From positions 62,001-126,000 of the forward strand of contig JARUKZ010000006.1 in the NCBI GenBank assembly GCA_029688955.1: a stretch of 64,000 bases of DNA, written 5' to 3'. The DNA comes from Chitinispirillales bacterium ANBcel5 (GTDB taxonomy: Bacteria > Fibrobacterota > Chitinivibrionia > Chitinivibrionales > Chitinispirillaceae). Within the stretch, counting starts at the first letter, position 1. The number at the start of each line of letters is the position of its first letter. Shown here in pieces: positions 45,070-53,888 of this stretch. A model generated the notes under the pieces. It made no database searches, was not told the origin of the DNA, and was given only the letters and a program-made list of their open reading frames with translations. The translations under genes were made by a program, and so were the position numbers.

Positions 45070-45810
45070 ATGAAATTCAAGGCTTTACTTGCACTTTTTG
45101 GATGCATTGCCGTGGTTGGGTGTACCAGCAGCACTCCGGAAGAATTTGTAGAAGAAACTTACGATTGTGGCGCAAAGCGTAAGGTTAATACATTTGTTGG
45201 AAGAAGAGATAATATCATTCGAACAACCTTCTACTTCCAGGATGGACAGGTTCAGTCAGATCAATTTTTTAAAAATGGTGAACCCGATAGTATTATGGTT
45301 ATCTTCAACCCCGATGGAAGCAAGCTTCAGGAAACGCATTTCTCTTCGGGCAAAAGGCATGGAGTAAGAAGGGTGTGGCATGAAAATGGCCAACTTCAAA
45401 GTGAAACGATGTATGAATATGATAGTCCTGTAGGCGAAGTTATTACCTATTATGATGATGGAACAAAAAAATCAGAAGTAACGTATGTTGATGGCAACAG
45501 ACATGGAAAAGAAATCACCTATTTCCCATGCGGACAAGAGGAGAGAGTGAGAATTTTCGATATGGGTTTACCGCATGGTGAAGATTTAGAGTATTATGAA
45601 AACGGCCAGTTGAAAAGTAAAAGGATGTGGAAAAGTAATGTACTTCATGGTCCATATGTTAGGTATCATGAAAATGGTAGAGTAAATGAAAAGGGAACCT
45701 TTGTAGATGGAGCGTACGACGGTGAAAGAGTGAGGTATAACAGTCATGGTCGCCGAACAGCCCTTGTAACCTATGAAAATGGTGAAATGATTGAAGGTGA
45801 AAGCTTTTAA
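45070..45810 (+). CDS. Lipoprotein with MORN-type (YwqK-like) repeats
   Basis: The 246-residue protein has a clear lipoprotein signal (MKFKALLALFGCIAVVGC, mature Cys18). It then consists of about seven MORN-2-type units of about 22 residues, such as VWHENGQLQSETMYEYDSPV, YYDDGTKKSEVTYVDGNRHG and YYENGQLKSKRM. These repeats form a beta structure. In other bacteria they occur in YwqK-type antitoxin proteins and in surface lipoproteins. No toxin partner is present. AAAGGGG precedes the ATG. A strong terminator follows. Confidence 0.88.
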   Translation: MKFKALLALFGCIAVVGCTSSTPEEFVEETYDCGAKRKVNTFVGRRDNIIRTTFYFQDGQVQSDQFFKNGEPDSIMVIFNPDGSKLQETHFSSGKRHGVRRVWHENGQLQSETMYEYDSPVGEVITYYDDGTKKSEVTYVDGNRHGKEITYFPCGQEERVRIFDMGLPHGEDLEYYENGQLKSKRMWKSNVLHGPYVRYHENGRVNEKGTFVDGAYDGERVRYNSHGRRTALVTYENGEMIEGESF

Positions 45811-45835
45811 AGGGTATCTTATAAATAGATAAAGT

Positions 45836-45877
45836 CAGGGCTGTTTTGAGATAGATCAAACCAGCCCTGTTTTTTTC
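45836..45877. terminator. Bidirectional terminator between convergent genes
   Basis: Arms CAGGGCTG (45836-45843) and CAGCCCTG (45862-45869) pair over 8 bp with a further TTTGA/TCAAA inner stem, followed on the plus strand by eight T. It lies 26 bases after the MORN lipoprotein and a few bases before the dacB stop on the minus strand, so it can serve both. Confidence 0.85.
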
Positions 45878-45882
45878 TGCAT

Positions 45883-47331
45883 CTAATTCCATCTAACCCC
45901 GGTTGAAACGCTTTCTAATATTTTTTCCTGCATGACCCAATTGTCAAATTGTCCGTTTCCTATTCCATTGCATAGAATTGCAAAAGCATACGTTCGATCT
46001 TCAAGCAATACGTAACCCGCAAGAGTACTTACATTAAGCGAGTTCAGTGTACCCGTTTTAGCCCTTACAATACCCTTGAGTCTCGATCGTCGAAACCTTC
46101 TATCCAAAGTACCATCAACACCTGCGATTGCAAGTGAGCTGAGAAGATCAGGAAAATATGTCCTTTGTTGTGAAATGTAAGAGAGTAGATTAACGATTTG
46201 ATCGGCACTTATTCTGTTCACATCTCCCATACCTGAACCATTGTTTAATACAAGTTCTCCTGGAAATTCATTCTTATTCCACCATTCTCTTAAGACTTCT
46301 ACACCTCCACTCCAGGAGCCTGGTATAGCATTTTTTTCTGCAGAAATGGTCTTAAGAACCATTTCAGACGCAAAATTGCTTGAATATTTCAACATCGCTT
46401 CCACAGATTCGATTAGAGGTTGACTCCTGAAAACATAAAACGCCCCCTCCTCTTCAAGCGATTCCGGTACTCTTTCTCTAAGAGTCTGGCCATTGAATTC
46501 TATTCCAGCCCCGTTAAAAAGATCCCTTATTACGCCACCAAAAATTTCCCATGTCTGCCAAACCTTTCGATAGGTATAGTGAGGCCTATCAAGAGCCGAC
46601 ATTACCCCTCTTACATTAACCTGTGTTTGACCGGATACAGATGAAGTAGATACATCCAAATTACTTCTAAGCCCAGGGGAAGTGGTTTTGGCAGTAGATT
46701 TTATCGTAACCCCATCTATTCGGGGAAATATATCTACTATTACCGGTGAACCTATGTCCTGCCCCGATCGCTTATGAATAGCTACTGAGCTAAAATTTGC
46801 CGAAAGAGAACTTATAAGAGGTGAATAGGCACGACTTGTCAAAGTATTTGTGTATCCCGGTCCAACAGAAACGGTATCAAAGTAAAAATCATCTAAAATA
46901 AGATCACCATTTATTTTTCTTACTCCTCTATGATAGAGCTGCTGAACAAAGAGCCATAATCTTTGAGCATTTAGCCCCGGATCTCCCCTTCCCTGGATGT
47001 AGATATTTCCATCTACCACTCCAGAGTCACTATAAAAGGTACTATCAATGAACACTCGTGTAGAAAACCGGTAGCTGGGACCTAAAATATCCAGTGCAGC
47101 TGCACTGGTTAGCAGTTTCAAAACAGAGGCGGGATTAAAAAGAGAGTCACTGTTCACTGAGACTAAAACAGAATCTGTCTCCAAATCTTTAATTACTACT
47201 CCAATGCCACCAGTAGTGTAACCATTTCTTTTAAGCAATTCTTCAACGATCTCCTGTTTATTGCCCCAGGAATCTAAGACAGGTATTAATACAAGAAAAA
47301 GTGAAAAATAGAGAATACCACCCCTGCTCAT
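45883..47331 (-). CDS. dacB: D-alanyl-D-alanine carboxypeptidase/endopeptidase (PBP4, S13)
   Basis: The 482-residue exported enzyme trims and cuts peptidoglycan cross-links in the periplasm. A signal sequence (about 1-22) is followed by the S13 serine motif SVLK (S69, K72), the SxN motif (KYSSNFASEMVL) and KTG (RAKTGTLNSLNVS). The spacing between the first and second motifs is long, as in the PBP4 class with its inserted domains. It is convergent with the MORN lipoprotein. Confidence 0.96.
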   Translation of the reverse strand: MSRGGILYFSLFLVLIPVLDSWGNKQEIVEELLKRNGYTTGGIGVVIKDLETDSVLVSVNSDSLFNPASVLKLLTSAAALDILGPSYRFSTRVFIDSTFYSDSGVVDGNIYIQGRGDPGLNAQRLWLFVQQLYHRGVRKINGDLILDDFYFDTVSVGPGYTNTLTSRAYSPLISSLSANFSSVAIHKRSGQDIGSPVIVDIFPRIDGVTIKSTAKTTSPGLRSNLDVSTSSVSGQTQVNVRGVMSALDRPHYTYRKVWQTWEIFGGVIRDLFNGAGIEFNGQTLRERVPESLEEEGAFYVFRSQPLIESVEAMLKYSSNFASEMVLKTISAEKNAIPGSWSGGVEVLREWWNKNEFPGELVLNNGSGMGDVNRISADQIVNLLSYISQQRTYFPDLLSSLAIAGVDGTLDRRFRRSRLKGIVRAKTGTLNSLNVSTLAGYVLLEDRTYAFAILCNGIGNGQFDNWVMQEKILESVSTGVRWN

Positions 47332-47441
47332 AATTAAACCTCATTTCTGGTTGTTTTTACTTTTTTCGAAGCTTCCAAAATTCTATTTTAGAACCTGTAT
47401 GAAATAAATAATAATTTAAATTTTAATGGAGCCCAAAAAAT

Positions 47442-47657
47442 ATGCCTAAATATTCTATAGCATTTATTACACCTTCAAAAAGGCAACAAATTAGACATAG
47501 AATTATAGAAGAAGAAAACAGAGATTCTGCTTTAGAGAAATTTTTTAATGAAGAAGCGAGCGAATTCTATTCTGCTGACGACCAGGGGTTCTACTATTTT
47601 AAAGATGATTTTTTCGATGAGATAACAAGCTCCGGAAGCATAATTGAAATAGATTAA
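47442..47657 (+). CDS. Small protein of unknown function
   Basis: The 71-residue protein starts at an ATG with GGAGCCC about nine bases upstream. It is acidic near the C-terminus and has the pattern ITPSKRQQIRHRIIEEENRDSALEKFF then YYFKDDFFDEI, suggesting a compact alpha/beta fold. It is soluble, with no signal. It lies alone on the plus strand between dacB and nrdR. I do not recognise the family. Confidence 0.65.
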   Translation: MPKYSIAFITPSKRQQIRHRIIEEENRDSALEKFFNEEASEFYSADDQGFYYFKDDFFDEITSSGSIIEID

Positions 47658-47691
47658 TTAGCCCTTAACCAGTACTCAAAAAGTGAGCTGT

Positions 47692-48168
47692 TTATTTTAA
47701 ATTTGTCAGCGGCTCAATTTTTGATTCTATCTCTTTTACCTCTGAAATAAATTCAGAAACATCCTTAAATTTTCTGTAAACAGAAGCGAAGCGAATATAT
47801 GCGATTTCATCCAGTGCATATAATTCCTTCATTACCATTTTGCCTATTTCAGTGCTTGGGATTTCAGATTTTCCATATTTTTCAATCTGATTTTCTATTT
47901 TATCTACTACACTTTCAATTTTTTTAGTGCTTATTGGTCTCTTTTTACATGCAGCGACAATTCCCTGAAACAGTTTTTGTCTATCAAAAGACTCTCTTCT
48001 TTGATCGTGTTTTATGATTGTTAAAGAGATGCTTTCTATGTACTCATAGGTGGTAAAACGTTTTCCGCAATCAAGGCATTCACGCCGCCTCCTAACCGCC
48101 TGTCCTTCCTTACTGGTTCTGGAATCTACAACTTTGTCTTCTTCGTAATTGCAAAAAGGGCAGCGCAT
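47692..48168 (-). CDS. nrdR: Transcriptional repressor NrdR
   Basis: The 158-residue repressor controls ribonucleotide reductase genes in response to ATP/dATP. The zinc ribbon has two Cys pairs (MRCPFCNYEE and ECLDCGKRF), and the following ATP-cone begins ISLTIIKHDQRRESFDRQKL and ends YIRFASVYRKFKDVSEF. All are standard. No nrd gene or NrdR-box is visible in the window. It is the last gene of the dapA-dapB-DUF5683 run. Confidence 0.98.
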   Translation of the reverse strand: MRCPFCNYEEDKVVDSRTSKEGQAVRRRRECLDCGKRFTTYEYIESISLTIIKHDQRRESFDRQKLFQGIVAACKKRPISTKKIESVVDKIENQIEKYGKSEIPSTEIGKMVMKELYALDEIAYIRFASVYRKFKDVSEFISEVKEIESKIEPLTNLK

Positions 48169-48205
48169 TGTTTTTTCTCCTATCCACGATCAGGTTAAGG
48201 TTGAT

Positions 48206-48895
48206 CTAAAAATCCACACCAACTTTTAATCCGTATGCATCATTAGCGCTAGTGTAATCCGGTTTAATACTGATAGATGAAAGAGGGGGCCTGTTTTCTC
48301 TACGACCAGATGTTCTGGCATCAACAAACGATACGATTCGATTAAGGACCAATGCCCCCAAAAAGAAACTTGATGCAACCTGAAAACGTCTAGAGCTTTC
48401 TCTCAGCTCATTAAATTCACCCTGAAACGATTCATCTGCCCATCTCCACCACATAGCGGGATCTACATACATATCACCCGGGCTTCTGTTAAGTTTCATC
48501 ACGTTATTGTACTCTTTAGAATCCATAAAATTACCCACATTACGCCAATAACTCTCATCTCTCACAGAAGCACTCGCCCCTGCATTAGTACCGGCATATG
48601 CAGCTGCACTCGCTGCAAGGTTACGGGATTGGCCGTAGGAGTAGATAAGTCCAACTAAGGAAATAATGTCAACTGCCATGTAGCTAAACGCCGAAACTGG
48701 TCTGTCCAGATAGTAGTGCCCCAGCCCTGGAAGTGCGATAGCAAGTGCCATGTTAGCATTACTGGGCTGAGTACTCTCAACTTGAGGAGAGAATAAATCA
48801 ACTGTATCAGTTACAACATCTTCTTCAATGATGATCTGAGCACTGCTCTGCCCAGCGAATACTAAAATAAAGACCAGAAAAACGATTAGTTTCAA
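48206..48895 (-). CDS. Exported DUF5683-like membrane protein
   Basis: The 229-residue protein has a signal or N-terminal helix, then hydrophobic segments including MALAIALPGLGHYYLDRPVS, a pattern typical of DUF5683 proteins (PGLGQ/HxY). It has about two or three membrane spans and a loop between. The function is unknown; the family is common near envelope or porin genes. Its start overlaps the stop of the upstream paralogue (ATGA at 48892-48895), so the pair is co-translated. Confidence 0.75.
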   Translation of the reverse strand: MKLIVFLVFILVFAGQSSAQIIIEEDVVTDTVDLFSPQVESTQPSNANMALAIALPGLGHYYLDRPVSAFSYMAVDIISLVGLIYSYGQSRNLAASAAAYAGTNAGASASVRDESYWRNVGNFMDSKEYNNVMKLNRSPGDMYVDPAMWWRWADESFQGEFNELRESSRRFQVASSFFLGALVLNRIVSFVDARTSGRRENRPPLSSISIKPDYTSANDAYGLKVGVDF

Positions 48896-50184
48896 AACTG
48901 AACCCTTACAGCAACGCCTGGCACATTTTCAGAACCAGTGTTCACAAGTTGTTGTTCAATGCTCATACGATTCCAAACACTCTCTTCACCTAAAAGCCTC
49001 CGATTATGAGCCCTGGCAGTAAAACCTGCATCCAGAGCACTTACTAAATGATTTACGATCAAAGCGTAAAAAGAATAGTATACAGCTCTTGAGTATCTAT
49101 CCGACCGAACGACCAGGTCATTATATTCGTTAAGATACCGGGAATATCCCGAAATATTAGTATTACCACCCACCATATCTATAAGAAAATCATTAGTTGA
49201 TGATTTTACAAATTTGTCACCGGCACTGGTTTTTAGAGTGTCCGTAGCATAATATATATCGCTAACAGAAGGTTCATTACTGTCTTTCCAGCCTCTCATA
49301 TAATAATTTTCTCTGATGCGCTCATAAAACCTACTGTTGCGATCCTGCGCCCATTTATAGAACTTTTCATCAATAATATGAGGACCGATAATCGAATCCA
49401 AATCTCTATTTTCATCTTCGCTTATTCTCTTCAACTCAGAATAATACTGCTCAAAGAGCGATGGGTCGTAATGTTCATCAGCAAACTCTCTTGCCTCATT
49501 CCTTTTTGAGCGAGATAAAACCGAAAAGGTAATTGAGGTCGAAAGTATTGCTACTTCTGTAGCTATGAACGCTGCGGATTTTACTTTGTTATTTGCATAA
49601 GCCTGCCCCAAACCGGGCACAAGCAGTGAGAGAAACATCGCTCTCCGGGGAGATTTGTATTCTTCTAAATTCTGAGCGAAGTTAATAGATTGAGTTTCTT
49701 CAATTATTGGAGCTTGTTGCTCTTGAGTCACTACTTCACTTTCAACTGTTTCGGTTGAGGCTGGGAGAGGAGCATCTGGTGAAGTAGCGGGTGAATCATC
49801 AGAAAGCTGTTCATCGACAGACTCATGCTGCTGATCATCAACCACCTTCACCTCATCTTCAGAAATATCATCCCCTTTGATATCTAACCCCTGAGATCCT
49901 AACAGGTCCTGCTCCCCATCTCCCTGCAGCAATTGTTCTATATCAAGCGGAGCAGCCTTACTGCCTTCATCTACATCATCCAAGACCATATCTTCTACAT
50001 CATCATCATCGACAATTACTTCCTCTTCTTCAATGATTAGATCTTCCACATAAATATCTTCAAGAATCAGTTCATCTTCAGAACCATCTTGAAGTGAAGA
50101 AGAGATGTGGGATGAATCTGCTATAGCCAAAGACAAGAATATAAACAGCAGACTACAGACACGAACAATTGTGCTTTTTTCCAT
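48892..50184 (-). CDS. Exported DUF5683-like protein with acidic N-terminal region
   Basis: The 430-residue protein has a signal peptide (to about residue 22). A very acidic, Glu/Asp-rich stretch follows at about 30-160 (IYVEDLIIEEEEVIVDDDD), and then a DUF5683-like domain with SPRRAMFLSLLVPGLGQAYAN. A large loop and another hydrophobic segment follow. The acidic region has low complexity and is unlike the smaller paralogue downstream. It may bind cations or a basic partner. It sits 37 bases after dapB. Confidence 0.75.
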   Translation of the reverse strand: MEKSTIVRVCSLLFIFLSLAIADSSHISSSLQDGSEDELILEDIYVEDLIIEEEEVIVDDDDVEDMVLDDVDEGSKAAPLDIEQLLQGDGEQDLLGSQGLDIKGDDISEDEVKVVDDQQHESVDEQLSDDSPATSPDAPLPASTETVESEVVTQEQQAPIIEETQSINFAQNLEEYKSPRRAMFLSLLVPGLGQAYANNKVKSAAFIATEVAILSTSITFSVLSRSKRNEAREFADEHYDPSLFEQYYSELKRISEDENRDLDSIIGPHIIDEKFYKWAQDRNSRFYERIRENYYMRGWKDSNEPSVSDIYYATDTLKTSAGDKFVKSSTNDFLIDMVGGNTNISGYSRYLNEYNDLVVRSDRYSRAVYYSFYALIVNHLVSALDAGFTARAHNRRLLGEESVWNRMSIEQQLVNTGSENVPGVAVRVQF

Positions 50185-50221
50185 AAAACCTCTCAGTTAG
50201 TCTCTTTATTATAACATAAAA

Positions 50222-51031
50222 TTATATTCCGAGCACATCTTTCATGCTATAGAAACCCACATCTTTTGAAGAAATCCATTTTGCAGTCTCAACCGCGCCA
50301 CGTGCAAACGTGGATCTGCTATGTGCCATGTGGCGTAACTCTATTCTTTCCCCAATTCCGGCAAAGAGAACGGTATGATCTCCTACAATGTCCCCACCTC
50401 TGACAGCGTGCATACCCACCTCAGTAGCGGGCCGGGTTTGGGAAGCCATTCCAGAGCGACCATCCACCACAGCTTCATCATAGCTCTTTTCAAGAACCGA
50501 AGAGATAATTTCACCTAATCTTTTTGCCGTCCCACTTGGAGAATCCTTTTTAAACCTGTGATGCGCTTCAATAATTTCCATATCAAAACGATCTTTAAGA
50601 CTCGAAGCGACAAGCTCAGTAAGAGAGAACAATAAATTAACACCAAGGCTTGTGTTAGGACTTACCAGAACAGCTATATGTTTGGATGCATTTTGGGCTA
50701 ATTGGTAATCATCCTCCTGCAGCCCGGTTGTTCCAATAACCATTGAGAAGTTCCCTTTTTCAGGCAAGTTTTTCAAGTTAGCTCTGGTTGACTCTATTGA
50801 AGAGAAGTCAATAACCACTTTTTTTTCAAGGTTGATCTCATCAAGCGAAGGCGCTACAGCAATCCCCAAATGACCGACCCCAATACATTCCCCGTAATCC
50901 TTGCCAACAGAAGGATGTGAGGGATATTCAACACATGCTGCAATACTTACATCTTCATCAGCAAGTGCCACTTTTGCGATCTCAACCCCCATACGCCCAA
51001 GGGCACCTACTATAATTATTTCAGTTTTCAT
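50222..51031 (-). CDS. dapB: 4-hydroxy-tetrahydrodipicolinate reductase
   Basis: The 269-residue enzyme reduces hydroxytetrahydrodipicolinate with NAD(P)H in lysine and diaminopimelate synthesis. The Rossmann motif IVGALGRMGVEIAKVA (residues 6-21) opens it. The conserved E-(A/L)HH-(R/F)K-D-(S/A)PSGTA block reads IEAHHRFKKDSPSGTA. It follows dapA by 10 bases and gives peptidoglycan precursor. Confidence 0.97.
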   Translation of the reverse strand: MKTEIIIVGALGRMGVEIAKVALADEDVSIAACVEYPSHPSVGKDYGECIGVGHLGIAVAPSLDEINLEKKVVIDFSSIESTRANLKNLPEKGNFSMVIGTTGLQEDDYQLAQNASKHIAVLVSPNTSLGVNLLFSLTELVASSLKDRFDMEIIEAHHRFKKDSPSGTAKRLGEIISSVLEKSYDEAVVDGRSGMASQTRPATEVGMHAVRGGDIVGDHTVLFAGIGERIELRHMAHSRSTFARGAVETAKWISSKDVGFYSMKDVLGI

Positions 51032-51041
51032 AGTATTCCTC

Positions 51042-51926
51042 TCAGGATACAGAAACAGAGTACGATTTTAGTACGTTTAGTAGTTGTTCTTTATTGCTTT
51101 CGAGCATTGAAACGAGAGGAAGCCGCACAGTCCCTCCATGGAGCCCGTAATAAGACATAGCCTCTTTAATGGGTACAGGGTTGCTTTCAATAAAGACGAT
51201 TTTTGTTAATGGAAGAAGCTCTTCATGAATTTTAAGGGCAGATTCGTGTTCACCTTTGAGGTAGTTTTCAATCATCGCACTCATTTTATCCGGCACGATG
51301 TTGCCAATCACTGATATAACACCCTTACCTCCCACAGATAGAATGGGCAGAGTTAAACCATCATCACCTGATAAGATTGTTAATCGATCCCCACACCTTC
51401 TGTGAATTTGAGAAACCTGGGCAACATCGTTACTTGCTTCCTTTACAGCAACGATGTTTTCAAAATCACATAATCTTTCAAGTGTTTCCGGAAGAAGATT
51501 AATACCAGTTCTTCCGGGAACATTGTACACTACAATGGGTAATTTTGAATTGTTTGAAACAGCTGAAAAGTGCTGATACAACCCTTCCTGGGTTGGTTTA
51601 TTATAATAAGGAGTGATACTCAGGATTGCATCTGCACCATTCTCTGCGGCATCTTTTGCAGCAGAAACGGCTTCTTGAGTGTTATTGGATCCAGCTCCTG
51701 CAATAACCTGCACTCTTCCTTTGGCCTGCTCAACAGCAATTTTAACAACCCTATTGTGCTCTTCCCAGTTAAGAGTGGCAGATTCGCCAGTTGTGCCACA
51801 TGGCACTATACCTGCAGCACCTTTTTTGATAATAAATTCTATATTTGACCTTAAACCTTCTTCATCAATTTTCCCATCAGCTGTAAATGGAGTAATGATA
51901 GCTACATAGCATCCTTGTAATTTCAT
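51042..51926 (-). CDS. dapA: 4-hydroxy-tetrahydrodipicolinate synthase
   Basis: The enzyme condenses pyruvate and aspartate semialdehyde. From the ATG at 51926, preceded by AAGGAG, it is 294 residues. The usual signature has GTTGESATLNWEEH, YYNKPTQEGLY and VVYNVPGRTGINL. The Schiff-base Lys is in VAVKEAS. An upstream ATG at 51983 gives 19 extra residues and lacks a ribosome site. It heads the dapA-dapB run after the rplI terminator. Confidence 0.97.
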   Translation of the reverse strand: MKLQGCYVAIITPFTADGKIDEEGLRSNIEFIIKKGAAGIVPCGTTGESATLNWEEHNRVVKIAVEQAKGRVQVIAGAGSNNTQEAVSAAKDAAENGADAILSITPYYNKPTQEGLYQHFSAVSNNSKLPIVVYNVPGRTGINLLPETLERLCDFENIVAVKEASNDVAQVSQIHRRCGDRLTILSGDDGLTLPILSVGGKGVISVIGNIVPDKMSAMIENYLKGEHESALKIHEELLPLTKIVFIESNPVPIKEAMSYYGLHGGTVRLPLVSMLESNKEQLLNVLKSYSVSVS

Positions 51927-51963
51927 GTTCGAAATAACTCCTTTTTGTTTAAAACTTTCTACA

Positions 51964-52010
51964 TAAAAAAAAGGCCGGATCAAATTGAGTTATAAACTCA
52001 ACAGCCCGGC
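51964..52010 (-). terminator. Terminator after rplI
   Basis: Outer arms GCCGG (51974-51978) and CCGGC (52006-52010) flank an inner TTGAGTT/AACTCAA stem. On the minus strand the hairpin is followed by a run of T opposite the A tract at 51964-51972. It ends the ribosomal-protein operon just before dapA. Confidence 0.88.
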
Positions 52011-52043
52011 AGGCAAATTATCAATGATAAAAGAAAGGACGGG

Positions 52044-52493
52044 CTATTTTTCCTCTTTTACCACCCATACCTTCAACTTAGCATACACATCTTTATAGAG
52101 ATTTATCTTTATAGAATAGACACCAAGACTCTTTATCGGCTCATCAAGATCAACATTTCTCTTTTCGACATCAAAACCTTCCTTTTTAAGAAAGTCTGAG
52201 ATCTCCTGAGCTGATACAGACCCATAAATTTTATCCTCTTCACCCACTTTAACCGGAATAGTACAGGGGACCTGTTCAATTTTCTTTGCTAATTGACGAG
52301 CTTCTTTAATCTTTTTCTCTTCTTTATGCTCAGCAGTTTCTTTTACCTGAGCAACTACTTTTTTATTACCCTCGGTAGCTGGAACGGCAATTTGTGATGG
52401 TATAAGAAAATTTCTTGCATATCCATCCTTCACAGCAACGACGTCCATTGCCTTGCCGAGGTTTCCATAATCTTTCATGAGAACTACTTCCAT
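52044..52493 (-). CDS. rplI: 50S ribosomal protein L9
   Basis: The 149-residue protein is the usual length. The N-terminal MEVVLMKDYGNLGKAMDVVAVK and KDGYARNFLIPSQIAVPAT are diagnostic. The long central helix and the C-terminal domain (IPVKVGEEDKIYGSVSAQEI) are intact. It follows rpsR by 30 bases and precedes the terminator. Confidence 0.98.
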   Translation of the reverse strand: MEVVLMKDYGNLGKAMDVVAVKDGYARNFLIPSQIAVPATEGNKKVVAQVKETAEHKEEKKIKEARQLAKKIEQVPCTIPVKVGEEDKIYGSVSAQEISDFLKKEGFDVEKRNVDLDEPIKSLGVYSIKINLYKDVYAKLKVWVVKEEK

Positions 52494-52523
52494 AATATTC
52501 CTCCAATAATTCCCCGGAAGGTC

Positions 52524-52754
52524 CTATTTGATGTTTTCAGATACAAATGGTAACAAAGCCAAGTGCCTGGCACGCTTAATCGCCATTGCCAGCTTTCTCT
52601 GGTTTTTAGCAGAAACACCGGAGAGTCTGCGTGGAACTATTTTACCTCGTTCGGTAATAAATCTGCTAATTGTTTTGATATCTTTATAGTCAGGTTTGAC
52701 CTTATTTTGCTCAAACCAGCACACTTTCTTCATTCTTCTTCTAACAAATGCCAT
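52524..52754 (-). CDS. rpsR: 30S ribosomal protein S18
   Basis: The 76-residue protein has the family core [19 protein letters not shown] and [20 protein letters not shown]. It binds rRNA with S6, which is encoded immediately upstream. AGGAG precedes the ATG. Confidence 0.98.
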   Translation of the reverse strand: MAFVRRRMKKVCWFEQNKVKPDYKDIKTISRFITERGKIVPRRLSGVSAKNQRKLAMAIKRARHLALLPFVSENIK

Positions 52755-52788
52755 TATTAGTTTCTCCTGTTATCAGGTTAATTCCAAA

Positions 52789-53181
52789 TTATTCTTTCTC
52801 AGCCGTACTGCTTTCGGTTTCAGCTTCAGAGCTCTCTTGAGCCTCAACCTTCTGCTCTCTACGAGCAACAAGTGCCTCTCTTGCAGCTTCGTTTTTCAGA
52901 TCTCTTAGTACAGTTAAATGTCTAAGTACCGACTCATTCAGTTTGATATGTTTTTCAAGTGCTGCCGGAACGGTACCCTCTCCCTGATAAAGGAATAGCA
53001 CATAGTAGCCAGATTTTTTCTTTTTAATGGGGTAAGCAAGCTGTTTTTTTCCCCAAACATCAGCTTTCTCAAAATCTGCGTTAGCAGAAAGAAACTCTTC
53101 TACCTGCTTTTGCTCTTTTTCTATCGCATCCTCCGGAAGAGTTCCGTCAAATACGAACATTGATTCATAAGGTCGCTTCAC
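52789..53181 (-). CDS. rpsF: 30S ribosomal protein S6
   Basis: The 130-residue protein starts at a GTG with AGGAGG seven bases upstream. KRPYESMFVFDGTL, DVWGKKQLAYPIKKKKSGYY and the C-terminal Glu-rich extension (about 105-130) are typical. The C-terminal tail is longer than in E. coli-type S6 without glutamate addition. A short hairpin lies in the leader. Confidence 0.98.
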   Translation of the reverse strand: MKRPYESMFVFDGTLPEDAIEKEQKQVEEFLSANADFEKADVWGKKQLAYPIKKKKSGYYVLFLYQGEGTVPAALEKHIKLNESVLRHLTVLRDLKNEAAREALVARREQKVEAQESSEAETESSTAEKE

Positions 53182-53205
53182 CTGTAAACCTCCTATGGTC
53201 GTTAG

Positions 53206-53228
53206 GCTCCAACTTTCATAAACGGAGC
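53206..53228 (-). promoter_or_regulatory. Possible leader hairpin before rpsF
   Basis: On the minus strand GCTCC (53228-53224) pairs with GGAGC (53210-53206) around a 13-base loop, 25 bases before the rpsF start. Many bacteria regulate the S6-S18 operon by an mRNA structure bound by S6:S18. This hairpin is in the right place, but the known sequence motif is not confirmed. Confidence 0.35.
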
Positions 53229-53238
53229 AGGATTATTT

Positions 53239-53868
53239 CTATTCTATAACTAAAGAATTGTATTCGTTCATTGCGCTATCCAGTCCATTTTTCAACATAA
53301 ATTGAATAGCAATGACTGCTTTGGAAATAACTTTATCTACCAGTTGCATTTCAGTTTCTGAAAAATCTCCCAAAACGAAGTCTATGACGGCACTGTTAGT
53401 GGGCAAAGGCCCTATACCTACACGTAATCTCGAAAAATCGGATCCGATTTGGGATATAATAGACTTTAGCCCATTGTGTCCGCCGTGAGAGCCTCCCCTA
53501 CGAAATCTTAGTGTGCCCAGAGGCAAATTAAAATCATCCACTATTACCAATACATCAGAAGCAGATAACGAGTAATCCTCTACCGCTGTTTCAATCGCTG
53601 AACCGCTTCTGTTCATATAGGTTTGAGGCTTAATAAGCAGGACTGGTTGTTCGTTTGCAAAACCACTTTTGCACTCTGAATTGTACGCACTGAATTTCAA
53701 CTGCTCATTAAGAATGGAACCCAATCTATCAGAGATCATAAATCCAACATTATGCCTGGTATTATGATACTCATCACCTGGGTTTCCCAATCCTGCAATG
53801 AGTTTCTGCGGCTTAAATTTTGGTGTTTTTTTACCTGAAAGTATTCCAAAGAGCTTTAGTATATTCAT
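53239..53868 (-). CDS. pth: Peptidyl-tRNA hydrolase
   Basis: The 209-residue enzyme releases peptides from stalled tRNA. It has an N-terminal extension (about 1-20) and then KLIAGLGNPGDEYHNTRHNV with the catalytic His and Asn. VDDFNLPLGTLRFRRGGSHG follows, then the C-terminal RLRVGIGP. All are standard. It lies between rplY and rpsF. Confidence 0.97.
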   Translation of the reverse strand: MNILKLFGILSGKKTPKFKPQKLIAGLGNPGDEYHNTRHNVGFMISDRLGSILNEQLKFSAYNSECKSGFANEQPVLLIKPQTYMNRSGSAIETAVEDYSLSASDVLVIVDDFNLPLGTLRFRRGGSHGGHNGLKSIISQIGSDFSRLRVGIGPLPTNSAVIDFVLGDFSETEMQLVDKVISKAVIAIQFMLKNGLDSAMNEYNSLVIE

Positions 53869-53888
53869 TAATAAAAGCTAATCAACAC

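Noticed and set aside
45070-45810. Toxin-antitoxin system suggested by YwqK-like repeats
   Set aside because: Only the MORN-type lipoprotein is present; no toxin gene lies beside it, and the signal peptide points to an envelope protein.
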